The notes below the pieces were generated by a model. That model saw only the letters and a program-made list of their open reading frames with translations, made no database searches and was not told where the DNA came from. From the NCBI GenBank assembly GCA_030141605.1, contig JAQGDQ010000325.1:1-62000 (forward strand): a DNA stretch of 62,000 nucleotides. The letters are read 5' to 3'. Position numbers and translations under genes: made by a program. Of this stretch, positions 26,393-36,109 are shown one piece after another (position 1 is the first letter of the stretch; each line of letters opens with the position of its first letter). This DNA comes from Tubiluchus corallicola (lineage: Eukaryota; Priapulida; Priapulimorpha; Priapulimorphida; Tubiluchidae).

Positions 26393-29300
26393 CTAAAAAG
26401 TTAGATTCAACCCTATTGAATAGGTCGAACTTTGTGGATATGAGCTATTATCAATTCCTCGTTCGGCGGGATTTTGCCCATATGCACTTACCTCTGGGTC
26501 GTATCCTGTATATTTTGTTATTGTGTATAGGTTTATTCCCGAAATAAATAGATTGGCATTTTTAAGCCATTTTATTTTTGTAGAGTTGAAGGAGTAACCT
26601 ATTCTTACATTTTTTAGGCGGATGTATGAGCCATCTTCTACAAATCTATCACTAAAAAGATATTCTGATCTGATTGCATTGGGCATAGGATATGCCGTGC
26701 TTGTTCCTTCTCCTGTCCATCTATTGTTCCAATATTCCATAGAAGAGTTCCAGTTTCCATTCGTACCTTGAATATACATTTGAGTAAGGTTGATTATGTC
26801 TTGCCCTATGACTCCTTGTATAAATATGCTTATATCCAAATTTTTATATTGCAGGTTATTAGTTATTCCAAATATAAAATCAGGATTGACATCTCCAATT
26901 ATTGCTCTATCATATTCAGGAGATATAAGCCCATCTGGCACTCCATTAGGTCCACTTATATCTAAGTATCTTATTTCCCCTACACGATTGTTTATAGGTC
27001 CTACGGGGCCGGTGTTGAGTTCTTCTTGTGTTTGAAAAATTCCGCCTTCTTTATACCCGTATATGGTACCTATGGGAAGGCCCTCTTGTTGTATAAAATA
27101 ATTGCTTATTTGTGATTCGGGCAGGGATGTTATTTTATTTCTACTTTGAGAATAGTTAGCAAAAACGAACCATCTAAAATCGTTGTTTCTAATAATAGTT
27201 GCATTTATATCTATTTCAAAGCCCTTGTTTTCAATAGACCCGAAGTTTAATAACTGTGTGTTAAATCCGAAACTTGTAGGTATTCTTTTATTTTGTAATA
27301 AATCATTGGTATATTTCTCATAGTAATCAACAGCAATGCTAAATCTATTACCAATAAGACCTATGTCAATACCTGCATTGTATTGAATTGTTGTTTCCCA
27401 TTTTAAATCAGGAGATGCTAGCCTTGATTCTGCGTATCCAAATTGAGGGATTCCACTAAAAGAATAATTATACGTAGTAAGTGATGACATTGTATTGTAG
27501 GCTGCTATAGCTTGGTTGCCTGTGTGCCCATAACTTACTCTTAATTTTAAATCGCTAAGTGTGTTATTATTTTTTAAAAAGTTCTCTTGACTAACTCGCC
27601 AAGACAATGCTCCAGAAGGAAATATAGACCATTGATTACCAGGAGAAAACTTTGATGAGCCATCTGCTCTGGTTGAAAGTGTTAAAAAATACTTTCCTGA
27701 GTAGTTATAATTTATTCTTCCTGTAAATGACAACAGCTCTGTTTTACTTGTTCCTGATGTCATTGAATAGGTCCGCTGATCTCCTAAACCAATATTTGTA
27801 TTTCCTAAAATGTCTGTGGCAAAGGTTTTGGCTTCGTTTTTTTGGTCTCTGATGAAGGTCTGTTGATAAGAATGAATTGCAGTGGCATTTAAATTGTGTT
27901 TTTGTATTTTCTTCCTATATATTAGCTGGTTTTCATTTACAAGTCTTTTAGTACCTTTTGTATTTATCTGGGCTATTCCTTGCATTTGTCTTCCCCGCTG
28001 GGAAGTACTTGGATGGTATACATCCCTAATGCTTTGTGTATAATTTACAGCTACATTTGTTCTGAATTCTAAATCTTGAAACATTTTATATCGTAAAAAA
28101 ATGTTGCTTAATACTGTGGTTATATTAGCCTTATTTGTAGAATGCATAGCGTCATAATAGGGGTTGTTGCTTACCTCTTCATCAAGAATATCATCGTCTA
28201 ATAATTCTTCCAAAGTTGTGGTGGGAAAAGCAATAAGTGTTTTACGCACTATACCTCCTTGTAGTGTTCTTTTAGTTGTGGAGGTAATAACCATTTGGTT
28301 TTCTGAAATACTTGTATACGAACGTGTTCCTACTGTTAATTTAGAATTCATATCTACGTCCAAATTTATTCTTATACCGTTTCTTGTAAAGTTTGAATTT
28401 ATAATAGTTCCATCTTGGTTTAAATGGTCGAAAGTAATAAGGTATTTTATATCCTCATTTCCTCCGTTAAAACTAAGTGTATAGTTATGTGTTAAGGCTG
28501 TTCTATACATTACATCTTGCCAGTCTGTACCGCTACCTTGTTCGGGAAATTCTCTCCCACCTAATGTTTCATTATTAGGTCCTCCATTAAATACTGGTGA
28601 AACGCCTGAATTTATTAGAGATTCATTTCTATATAAAGCATAGGTATAGGCATCCATCATTTCTATTTTTTTTGTAATATCACTGAATGATGTGATGTTG
28701 CTGAATACAATATTATTGGTGCCTGATTTTCCTGATTTGGTAGTTATTAATACCACTCCATTTGCACCGCGAGAGCCATATATGGCTGTGGCTGATGCGT
28801 CTTTTAATATTTCTATTGATTGTATGTCTGCAGGATTGATAGTGGATAATACATTGGTGGGAGCTTGAGTCTCATCTCCTGCCAGAGGGTCTCCTGCAAC
28901 TGCATTATCACTTAAAGAGGGAACTCCATCTATTACATATAAGGGTTCCGTTCCACCTAACATCGAATTTGTCCCTCGTATCTGAATACTCATACCTCCT
29001 CCAGGGGCTGCATCTGTTTGTGTAACAAAAACGCCTGCTGCTCGTCCTTGAATTCCTTGTTCTATTGTAGTAATTTGCTGTTTTTCTAATTCTTCTCCTC
29101 TGATGGAACTTACTGATCCTGTCAAATCACTTTTCCTCACCGTTCCATAGCCTATTGCAATTACCTCATCTAATTTCACTTCTTCTCTTTCTAATTTTAC
29201 ATTAACGGTGGATTGTGTTCCTACTTTTATTTCTTGGCTTTTGTATCCTATAAAAAAGAATACCAAAACATCATTGGGGCTATTAACAGTAATTTCATAT

Positions 29301-29488
29301 TTTCCACTATAGTCTGAAATAGTTCCTCTATCAGTTCCTTTTATAACAATATTAACTCCAGGAACAGATCCGTCTTCATCTGAAATCACTCCGCTTATTT
29401 TTTTTTCTTGTGCAGCTACTGTAATATTTAAAAATATAAACACTGTATAAACAATTATTATTTGCACATACAATAAATACCGCTTCAT
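26393..29488 (-). CDS. susC: SusC/RagA-family TonB-linked outer-membrane transporter
   Basis: 1031 residues. Signal peptide, then a CarboxypepD-reg-like domain (KISGVISDEDGSVPGVNIVIKG), a TonB-box region, the plug beginning VIAIGYGTVRKSDLTGSVSSI, the SusC signature around GRAAGVFVTQTDAAPGGGMSIQIRG and ATAIYGSRGANGVVLITTKSG, and a 22-strand barrel that ends YSIGLNLTF. It imports oligosaccharides with SusD using TonB energy. It is the promoter-proximal gene of the operon and lies downstream of the regulator at 29,757, with a 268-bp gap. Confidence 0.94.
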   Translation of the reverse strand: MKRYLLYVQIIIVYTVFIFLNITVAAQEKKISGVISDEDGSVPGVNIVIKGTDRGTISDYSGKYEITVNSPNDVLVFFFIGYKSQEIKVGTQSTVNVKLEREEVKLDEVIAIGYGTVRKSDLTGSVSSIRGEELEKQQITTIEQGIQGRAAGVFVTQTDAAPGGGMSIQIRGTNSMLGGTEPLYVIDGVPSLSDNAVAGDPLAGDETQAPTNVLSTINPADIQSIEILKDASATAIYGSRGANGVVLITTKSGKSGTNNIVFSNITSFSDITKKIEMMDAYTYALYRNESLINSGVSPVFNGGPNNETLGGREFPEQGSGTDWQDVMYRTALTHNYTLSFNGGNEDIKYLITFDHLNQDGTIINSNFTRNGIRINLDVDMNSKLTVGTRSYTSISENQMVITSTTKRTLQGGIVRKTLIAFPTTTLEELLDDDILDEEVSNNPYYDAMHSTNKANITTVLSNIFLRYKMFQDLEFRTNVAVNYTQSIRDVYHPSTSQRGRQMQGIAQINTKGTKRLVNENQLIYRKKIQKHNLNATAIHSYQQTFIRDQKNEAKTFATDILGNTNIGLGDQRTYSMTSGTSKTELLSFTGRINYNYSGKYFLTLSTRADGSSKFSPGNQWSIFPSGALSWRVSQENFLKNNNTLSDLKLRVSYGHTGNQAIAAYNTMSSLTTYNYSFSGIPQFGYAESRLASPDLKWETTIQYNAGIDIGLIGNRFSIAVDYYEKYTNDLLQNKRIPTSFGFNTQLLNFGSIENKGFEIDINATIIRNNDFRWFVFANYSQSRNKITSLPESQISNYFIQQEGLPIGTIYGYKEGGIFQTQEELNTGPVGPINNRVGEIRYLDISGPNGVPDGLISPEYDRAIIGDVNPDFIFGITNNLQYKNLDISIFIQGVIGQDIINLTQMYIQGTNGNWNSSMEYWNNRWTGEGTSTAYPMPNAIRSEYLFSDRFVEDGSYIRLKNVRIGYSFNSTKIKWLKNANLFISGINLYTITKYTGYDPEVSAYGQNPAERGIDNSSYPQSSTYSIGLNLTF

Positions 29489-29549
29489 TTTATACTTAAA
29501 TAATAATGTAATGGACTAAACTTAACAATATGATTATGTTTAGGTTTCA

Positions 29550-29557
29550 CAAATTTA
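29550..29557 (-). promoter_or_regulatory. Putative -7 box of the susC operon
   Basis: On the minus strand this reads TAAATTTG, fitting TAnnTTTG, about 62 bp upstream of the susC start. A matching TTTG at 19-20 bases is not present, as is common for promoters that depend on an activator such as the adjacent regulator. Confidence 0.4.
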
Positions 29558-29756
29558 CAGGAAGACAAAAAATTTGTTTATTTTTTCACCCCTTCAAAAC
29601 TCCTACAAAGAGATTTTCACGACCCTTCATTTCCACTTCACAAGATAAGTTTGGTTGTTAATTTAATGTAGATACTAATTGTAACTAGTCCTTATATAAT
29701 TAGTTTTGTGTGAGAATTAATAGGTTTGAGAGATGCAAATCTATATCTCTTCTATT

Positions 29757-32576
29757 TTAAAATTGAATAATGAAATTGCTTAGACTTTCTTTGGCGGGAA
29801 GGTTTAATTTTTTACGTAATCTGTATCTTCTTGTTTCCACTCCTTTTAAGGAAAGATTAAGTACTTTTGCTATTTCTTTGCTTGTAAGGTTCATTTTAAT
29901 TAAAGCAGCAAGTTTTAAGTCATTCGGAGTTATTTTAGAATATTTATGGGCTAATTTTTCTAAGAATAATTCGTGAATTTTGTTAAAATTATGCTCAAAA
30001 ATATTACCTGTTTCATCTTCTTTTAGGTTGAGTTTTATTACGTTTTCTATTTTAAATATTATTTGTTTCATATTATAATTTTCGCCTTTTTTTGTTATTT
30101 GTTGTAGCTCTTTTTTTATATTCAAAAGTCTTTCGTTTCTTTTTTCTAATATCATTGCAATGTCTGCCAGTTTTTTCCTGTTGTTTTGTAAGTTATTTTC
30201 TATATCTTTTTTCTGTTTGTATATTATTACTTTTTTTGTTTTTTGTTTTTTCAGATAAATAAGAATGAGTGATATAACAGTAATTAATACTACAATTTCT
30301 ATTAGTATTATGCTTGTTTTTAAATACCAAGGCTTTAAGATTGTAATTGTTATTTTCTGAATGTTTTCACTTACATTTGTTCTAACACTTAGTTTATATT
30401 TTCCGTAACCTATATTTTTTATTTGATAATAGTTCTTTTCTGTTGGCTCTGACCATATAAGAGTGTCTTGTTTTCTGCTAAGAGAAAACTCGTAATATAT
30501 CTTTTGTAAATAGGAAGGAACTTTAAAATAAAATGTAGTGTGACTAAACTTTTTCAAAAAATAATTGCTACTAATTGGAAGATGATGGTAATTGCCATCA
30601 CTGTAAACTTCTACTCTTTTTAAGGCTAACTTGTTTTTAGGCTTTTTTTTATTATTTTCTAGAATATCTAAATAGGCATATCCATTTGTTGTTCCTAATA
30701 AGAAGTCATTGGTAGAAATTTGAGAAATATTTTCATATCTTGGAGTAAGGTTATCAGTAATAGAGTTATCTATAATATAGACTTTATTGCCGTCTTCTGT
30801 GTTGCTAATAGCTAATTTTTTTGTTCCTTTCCATAAGATTGAGTTCGAGTTATTGGATTTTATAATATTGATAGGGTAGCCTAAATCCATCGCAACTACT
30901 GGGCTGTCATAAGGTATAATGGTGTCTTTATTCTCAACCAAGTTGTATTGATATAAACCTGTTTTAGATGAAACTATAATATTGTTGTCAATTTCTGATA
31001 CATAAAAACTAGAAGTTGTTTTTGTAAACTGGCTAAGAAAATCTCTTTCTATATGTAAAATCCTATCATATTCTTTGGAGATAGTAAGTTTGGAATATTT
31101 ATCATAACGGTTTCTAATTATAATAATCGTATCGTTTACTTGAAACCAGTTTTTTATAGGAGTATCAATGCCTTTTACCTTTTTTAAATACTTTATTTCA
31201 TTATTGACTTTTTTGTATAGATGCAAACCTGTGTAAGATGCTTGCATATAAATACTTGTATCTTGTTGTAAATTTCTAACTGTCCATCCACCAGAAACAT
31301 TTGATATGAGTTCTGTTGTCAATTTATTTACTGCATAGGTTTTAGAATTATGCCCACAGACAATTACGTCTCCAATCTTTTGCAAACTCCAAGTTTGTCC
31401 TGAAATATTATTTAATAATTGAAAATCTTCATTTAATGTTGAATCCAACTTTTTAAAAAACAACCCTTGATTAGTTCCTAAATAAAGGTAATCATTGTCT
31501 ATTAAGGTAGCATAAACTGTCCCTACTTTACCTGCTTTGTCAATCATGTATTTATAAGGAGAAGATAGTTTCAATTTAGATATTCCCTCGTCTGTCCCTA
31601 TCCATAAATTATCTTCTATATCTATAAACAATGATAATATAGTATTGTTTATTAGCCCATTTGTTTTATTTAAAGTATATACTATGTTACCATTACTATC
31701 AGCAATAATAACACCATCGCCTATTGTGCCTATTATAAATTTATCTTTATATGTAATAGCATTATTAATTGATATATTATTATCTACTATAAATTTATTT
31801 AAAGGAGAATGCCAAGTATTTACCGTTCCTTCATAAGTAAAAATACCTGCTTCCTGTGTGCCAATCAACAGAGTATTGTCTGTGTAGGGTAAAATAAATT
31901 TGATGATTTGTTTGCTTATTTCCCGTGTGTTGTCAAATAGTTTTAACTTATCCTCACCAGTTCCCTTAAATAAGCCCACCTTAAAATCGTGGATAATAAT
32001 ACTGTCTCTTACAAGAAACATATTATAATATTCACTAGGAATACTTTTCCATCTTTTTTGTGGCGTATGAAAATAAATACCTGAAAAAGATCTATATATT
32101 GTATCTTTTTCATTGATGAAAATACTCCATATCTCACCTTTTATATTTTCAAATTTTGAGGAAGTATAAACCTGTGTGTATGTGCTGTCTCTTTTCCAAT
32201 ATCCATAGTCGCCACGTCCACCTGTAAAAATACTACCACCCGAAGATTCTACAGATTTAATAGTTCTATCATTTGGCAGCTGATATAATGTCCATACTGC
32301 TCCATCTAACTCTAATAAACCTTTATTATTTGCCACATATATATGCCTATCTTCACCTTGTGTTATAGACCAATTCTTTCTTCCTGCGTTATAAACAGCA
32401 GTGCTATAATTTTGCACATCATATGTTAAGTTAGTAGAAAATAAATAGTGATAATTTTCACTAAAAATAATATTAGGAAATAACAGTGCTAAGCACACAG
32501 AAACAAAAAACTTATAAAAAAACCTAATTCTAAACATATAATTAGAAGAGAACAAATTAAACATAAAGATAAACAA
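29757..32576 (-). CDS. Membrane-bound regulator: beta-propeller, Y_Y_Y domain and LuxR-type HTH
   Basis: 939 residues. After a signal or anchor segment (a later ATG at 32,537 is equally plausible), two sets of propeller blades run to about residue 690 with repeated units such as NLWIGTDEGISKLKL and YLYLGTNQGLFFKKL. A triple-tyrosine (Y_Y_Y) domain with YYQIKNIGYGKYKLSVR follows, then one transmembrane helix (WYLKTSIILIEIVVLITVI), a coiled coil, and a C-terminal HTH (NLTSKEIAKVLNLSLKGVETRRYRLRKKL). There is no kinase or receiver domain, so this is not a hybrid two-component system but the one-component type. It lies just upstream of susC, and probably senses the glycan fragments in the periplasm and activates the operon. 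Confidence 0.88.
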   Translation of the reverse strand: MFIFMFNLFSSNYMFRIRFFYKFFVSVCLALLFPNIIFSENYHYLFSTNLTYDVQNYSTAVYNAGRKNWSITQGEDRHIYVANNKGLLELDGAVWTLYQLPNDRTIKSVESSGGSIFTGGRGDYGYWKRDSTYTQVYTSSKFENIKGEIWSIFINEKDTIYRSFSGIYFHTPQKRWKSIPSEYYNMFLVRDSIIIHDFKVGLFKGTGEDKLKLFDNTREISKQIIKFILPYTDNTLLIGTQEAGIFTYEGTVNTWHSPLNKFIVDNNISINNAITYKDKFIIGTIGDGVIIADSNGNIVYTLNKTNGLINNTILSLFIDIEDNLWIGTDEGISKLKLSSPYKYMIDKAGKVGTVYATLIDNDYLYLGTNQGLFFKKLDSTLNEDFQLLNNISGQTWSLQKIGDVIVCGHNSKTYAVNKLTTELISNVSGGWTVRNLQQDTSIYMQASYTGLHLYKKVNNEIKYLKKVKGIDTPIKNWFQVNDTIIIIRNRYDKYSKLTISKEYDRILHIERDFLSQFTKTTSSFYVSEIDNNIIVSSKTGLYQYNLVENKDTIIPYDSPVVAMDLGYPINIIKSNNSNSILWKGTKKLAISNTEDGNKVYIIDNSITDNLTPRYENISQISTNDFLLGTTNGYAYLDILENNKKKPKNKLALKRVEVYSDGNYHHLPISSNYFLKKFSHTTFYFKVPSYLQKIYYEFSLSRKQDTLIWSEPTEKNYYQIKNIGYGKYKLSVRTNVSENIQKITITILKPWYLKTSIILIEIVVLITVISLILIYLKKQKTKKVIIYKQKKDIENNLQNNRKKLADIAMILEKRNERLLNIKKELQQITKKGENYNMKQIIFKIENVIKLNLKEDETGNIFEHNFNKIHELFLEKLAHKYSKITPNDLKLAALIKMNLTSKEIAKVLNLSLKGVETRRYRLRKKLNLPAKESLSNFIIQF

Positions 32577-32754
32577 AATATCTACGGGAACTATATTTAA
32601 ACCTTCACAAAGTAAGGAAGCATTCTTTTTGTATATAGTTGTTTTATGTGAATATACTTAGTTTTAAAAACTTACAGTATAACCCCCAAAACAAATAATT
32701 ACACATAACAAAAGCAAAAAAACAACCGAAAACTACCATAAACAAGGAAAGATA

Positions 32755-32937
32755 ATGTACAAGCAAAAGAAACTCTATGTTTTTGGGTTGGGCGATGAAA
32801 TATTACCTCAATATATAGATATACTTAATGGCTCTATTACTTACAACAAAATAGAGTGGGTAGAGGATTTTGCTTACAACTGTGTGATTTTAAGTTATAG
32901 AGAAAAATTATTACTTTTGAATAGCAAAAAAAGTTAG
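32755..32937 (+). pseudogene. Remnant of the small gene of unknown function (right copy)
   Basis: 60 codons. It starts KKLYVFGLGDEILPQYID and continues with NKIEWVEDFAYNCVILSYRE, a part that is out of frame in the left copy at 7,810. The N-terminal half present in the left copy is missing here. It lies inside the right arm of the 215-bp inverted repeat, so it is probably a fragment and not a functional gene. Confidence 0.45.
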
Positions 32938-32981
32938 TTTAATTTATTTACTACCTTTTGGCTATACATTGCATAAATTTT
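32767..32981 (+). repeat. Right arm of the inverted repeat bracketing the island
   Basis: Inverted partner of 7,656-7,875. The arms enclose 24.9 kb containing the regulator, susCD and all enzymes and sulfatases. The outer edge reaches the hemN stop codon at 32,980. No integrase, transposase or IS end is seen in either arm. Confidence 0.7.
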
Positions 32982-34344
32982 ATATTGCCTTGCTAAAAGT
33001 TTTGTTTTTCAGCGTATAGCTACGCAACTGGTTGTCCAACACCATACATATATTACGTAAAAATGTCATTCCTAAATTGGTAATAAATATATTATTTTCT
33101 TCCTTACTTATCAAGCCTTCTTTTTCCATTTGTGCAAACTCGTTACGAGCCTCTTTGCCTATATACTGCTCCAACTCTGGTGTAAAAGTCAATTTTCTGT
33201 TGCAGGCTATACTAAGTATTGCTTGTTTTAGAACAAGATCTTCTTGCGTGAGTAGGTAGCCCTGCTCGTGGTTGAATTGATGTTTCCCAACAGTGTTTTG
33301 GTATTCTTCAATGTTTTTAGTGTTTTGGACGTAAGCATACTTAGCATCGCTAATAGAGGAAGCACCTAAGCCCACAAGTAAGCTGGTGTTATTGGTATTA
33401 TAGCCCATAAAATTTCTATGCAGCTTATTGTTTCTACTTGCTATGTAGAGACTCTCACTGGGTAATGAAAAATGATCCATCCCAATATCTTTGTAACCAA
33501 GTTTAAGAAGGGACTGCTTACCTGCTTCGTAAAGTTGTCTTTTGAATGTACTACTGGGGATATTTTCTTTGGCAAATGCCTTTTGATTTTTAGCCATCCA
33601 CGGCACATAAGCAAACGAATAATAAGCAATGCGGTCAGGCTTCAATTGTGCTATATGTTTGAAAGTGTCTTCTATACTTGAAATTTGTTGTTTTGGCAAC
33701 CCGTAAATAAGGTCATAGTTGATAGAGGTATAGCCTATGCCTCTGGCTTGGTCTGTTACCTCTTTTACTTTCTGCACATTGTGTATCCTGTTAGATATTT
33801 TTTGTACCTCAGGGTCAAAATCTTGTACCCCAAAACTTACCCTGCGAGAACCAAGTTTATACAAAACTTGCAGATGCTTCTCCGTAGTACTGTTGGGATG
33901 TGCCTCAAAGCTGAGCTCAAAATTGGAGCGTATAATAGAGGATTCTTTGATGCTTGTAATAAGTCTTTTCAGGTTGTTGGGACTGAAAAATGTAGGTGTG
34001 CCACCCCCAAGATGCAATTCTTTGAGTATAGGTTTTTCTTCAAATAGTTCGAGGTAGGTGTTCCACTCGTTGATGAGTGCATTTATATAAGGAGTTTCTA
34101 CATTACGATTTTTTGCTATTCTGTTGGTACAAGCACAATAGGAACATAATTTTCGACAGTAAGGTAAGTGTATATAAAGGCTAATACCTTGTGTGCAGTT
34201 AGTTTCTATAAACGTTCTTTTTACTACCTTTATCCAATCCTCTGAGGATATGCGCTTGTTTTTCCACATTGGAACAGTGGGATAGCTGGTATATCGTGGG
34301 GCTGGTATATTGTATTTGTCTATAAGCTGTTGTAATGTCATCAT
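32980..34344 (-). CDS. hemN: Oxygen-independent coproporphyrinogen III oxidase (radical SAM)
   Basis: 454 residues, the standard length. It decarboxylates two propionates of coproporphyrinogen III to give protoporphyrinogen IX in haem synthesis without oxygen. PRYTSYPT at the N-terminus, the radical-SAM cluster motif C63-x3-C67-x2-C70 in YCRKLCSYCACT, LHLGGGTPTFF (SAM binding) and VSFGVQDFDPEVQ, SINYDLIYGLP are all classical HemN signatures; a C-terminal HemN domain follows. The extra Cys72 is also conserved in true HemN enzymes. It stands alone, with 242 bp of AT-rich upstream DNA. Confidence 0.94.
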   Translation of the reverse strand: MMTLQQLIDKYNIPAPRYTSYPTVPMWKNKRISSEDWIKVVKRTFIETNCTQGISLYIHLPYCRKLCSYCACTNRIAKNRNVETPYINALINEWNTYLELFEEKPILKELHLGGGTPTFFSPNNLKRLITSIKESSIIRSNFELSFEAHPNSTTEKHLQVLYKLGSRRVSFGVQDFDPEVQKISNRIHNVQKVKEVTDQARGIGYTSINYDLIYGLPKQQISSIEDTFKHIAQLKPDRIAYYSFAYVPWMAKNQKAFAKENIPSSTFKRQLYEAGKQSLLKLGYKDIGMDHFSLPSESLYIASRNNKLHRNFMGYNTNNTSLLVGLGASSISDAKYAYVQNTKNIEEYQNTVGKHQFNHEQGYLLTQEDLVLKQAILSIACNRKLTFTPELEQYIGKEARNEFAQMEKEGLISKEENNIFITNLGMTFLRNICMVLDNQLRSYTLKNKTFSKAI

Positions 34345-34516
34345 TGCATAATTTATAGCAAAGATAACTAAATAAGAACAACCATATTAACCTTATTATA
34401 CAAAGTATGATATAACAAAAGTCTCCTAAAATACTTTGAGGAATAAGTAGCATTTTTTTTACTTGTTTTAATAGCGTTTTAATAGCAATTTTTACAATAT
34501 TTTAAAAAAAAGTAAT

Positions 34517-34566
34517 AAAAGAAGCAAATATCTTAGCTGCTAACTATATGCAAGAACATTGCAGGT
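34517..34566 (+). repeat. Fragment shared with the RHS remnant
   Basis: About 45 bp (AGAAGCAAATATCTTAGCTG and onward, ending at GCAAGAACATT) repeat almost exactly at 39,352-39,398. At the second site the sequence is coding-like and lies next to RHS debris, so this is likely a stray piece of the same module. Confidence 0.5.
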
Positions 34567-34587
34567 GTAAGCTATCTTTTTGCATAA

Positions 34588-36048
34588 TTATTTCAAAGTA
34601 ATTAAATAGGAAATAAGACAACCAAGTAATAAAATGATAAAGCTTAAGACAGATAATTTACCAATAATGTGAGGAAACTTACAAAACACAGAAATGTTGT
34701 TATTTAGATAAATAGAACTAAACAACTGTTCATAATGATTATAACTACTTTCTTTTACAACTTTGCCATTTGGAGATACAATAAAAGCCACTCCTTTTTG
34801 CACTGAACGGACAATATATTTTTGTAAAGAAATAGCTTGTATTCTAGCCAATAGAAGCATTTGTTTCTCTATGTTCCTATTCCCAAATTGATTGTCATCA
34901 GAGGTTACAAAAATAAATTTAGCCCCCTCTTTTACTTTATGGGCTAAAAAATCACTGAAAAACGCCTCATAACAGATAGCTACAAAAAAGGTATCATTAC
35001 CATTAACAAACAAACTGGTAGTATCTTCTTGCTTACTATGTTTTCTTGGAACATACTGTTTGATAAAGTCTACTTTACCCAATATTGAACTATAAGGTAT
35101 AAATTCACCAAAAGGAGCAAGAAGTTGCTTATGGCGTATTGTTAATCTTTTCTTATTTATTCCTATTGCAGCATTGAAACTTCTATCTTTTTCAATTGTA
35201 ACAATACCAGAAACTACAAATATATCCCTCGACAGTGTATTTAATCCCCTTTTAATTCCTGTTATTTTAGGATGAAATACAATATGCTTACTATTAAACT
35301 GTTCCACTCCTTCTGGCAGGAGAATATAATCTAATGTATCTTTATATGAATTGAGCAAGTAATCACTCGTTAAATACAGTGCGTTTCTCTGCTCTTCTTT
35401 TAAACTATATGCAAGTACATTTCTTTTACTATTCTTTTTTTCAACAGGGTTATTTAAGAAATGGGAGAACATAATAGGAATACCTATAACCAGCAACAAA
35501 CAACTAATAGCGAATGAAAATCGTTTCTTGCTTACTTTAAACTGTTGTATTGACAAATAAATAAGAGCATTGACAACAAGTATCCACAAACTACCACCCA
35601 ATACCCCTGTATATCTATACCACTGAATAAGCTCAGAATATAAGCCAAGACTATTGCCCAATGTTAAGAACGGATTAGCCACTTCCCATTTGAGAAAAAG
35701 GTATTCTACACTTATCCAACTCATAGTAAAGAAAAGAAGGTTATACTTCCTAAATAGAAACAACGAGCAACAAGCAAGAAAAATAAAAGAAGTAAAAACA
35801 AAAACACCCAAAAGACCCTCTATGTAAGTGTTGGTATAATCAAAGAAAAAACCCAACTGTAAAACATTCCACAGCAATATAGATAAGAAAGTATATAATA
35901 AAAACACACCTATCCTGCTATGTTGAGCCACCCAAAAGAAAGGAACAAAACAAAAGAAAATTAAGAACGTAAAACCTCCTCCAAAAGAAGCATACAAACA
36001 CAACCCGTTCAATATGGCAGGAACTACTGTGCCAAATAATGTTTTCAT
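34588..36048 (-). CDS. lnt: Apolipoprotein N-acyltransferase
   Basis: 486 residues. Six or more membrane helices in the first 210 residues are followed by a periplasmic nitrilase-type domain with the expected triad: Glu in ILLPEGVEQF, Lys in HKQLLAPFGEFIPY, and the acylated Cys in VAICYEAFF. A final membrane helix (LSVLSFIILLLGCLISYLI) closes the chain. It transfers an acyl chain to the N-terminal Cys of lipoproteins, the last maturation step, relevant to the many lipoproteins in this window. The TSDDNQFGN stretch replaces the TND-type loop after the Cys. Confidence 0.9.
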   Translation of the reverse strand: MKTLFGTVVPAILNGLCLYASFGGGFTFLIFFCFVPFFWVAQHSRIGVFLLYTFLSILLWNVLQLGFFFDYTNTYIEGLLGVFVFTSFIFLACCSLFLFRKYNLLFFTMSWISVEYLFLKWEVANPFLTLGNSLGLYSELIQWYRYTGVLGGSLWILVVNALIYLSIQQFKVSKKRFSFAISCLLLVIGIPIMFSHFLNNPVEKKNSKRNVLAYSLKEEQRNALYLTSDYLLNSYKDTLDYILLPEGVEQFNSKHIVFHPKITGIKRGLNTLSRDIFVVSGIVTIEKDRSFNAAIGINKKRLTIRHKQLLAPFGEFIPYSSILGKVDFIKQYVPRKHSKQEDTTSLFVNGNDTFFVAICYEAFFSDFLAHKVKEGAKFIFVTSDDNQFGNRNIEKQMLLLARIQAISLQKYIVRSVQKGVAFIVSPNGKVVKESSYNHYEQLFSSIYLNNNISVFCKFPHIIGKLSVLSFIILLLGCLISYLITLK

Positions 36049-36109
36049 AAGAGAAAAACCCTAAAAACACCAATTCTTTTAGGGCTCAATAAATTACCCA
36101 TCTAATAGT

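Noticed and set aside
7656-32981. The bracketed island as a classical integrative or composite transposon
   Set aside because: No transposase, integrase, tRNA attachment site or target duplication is seen at either arm; only the inverted repeat is supported.
33685-34057. Two long frames on the plus strand in the hemN region
   Set aside because: Antisense shadows of a clearly conserved hemN.
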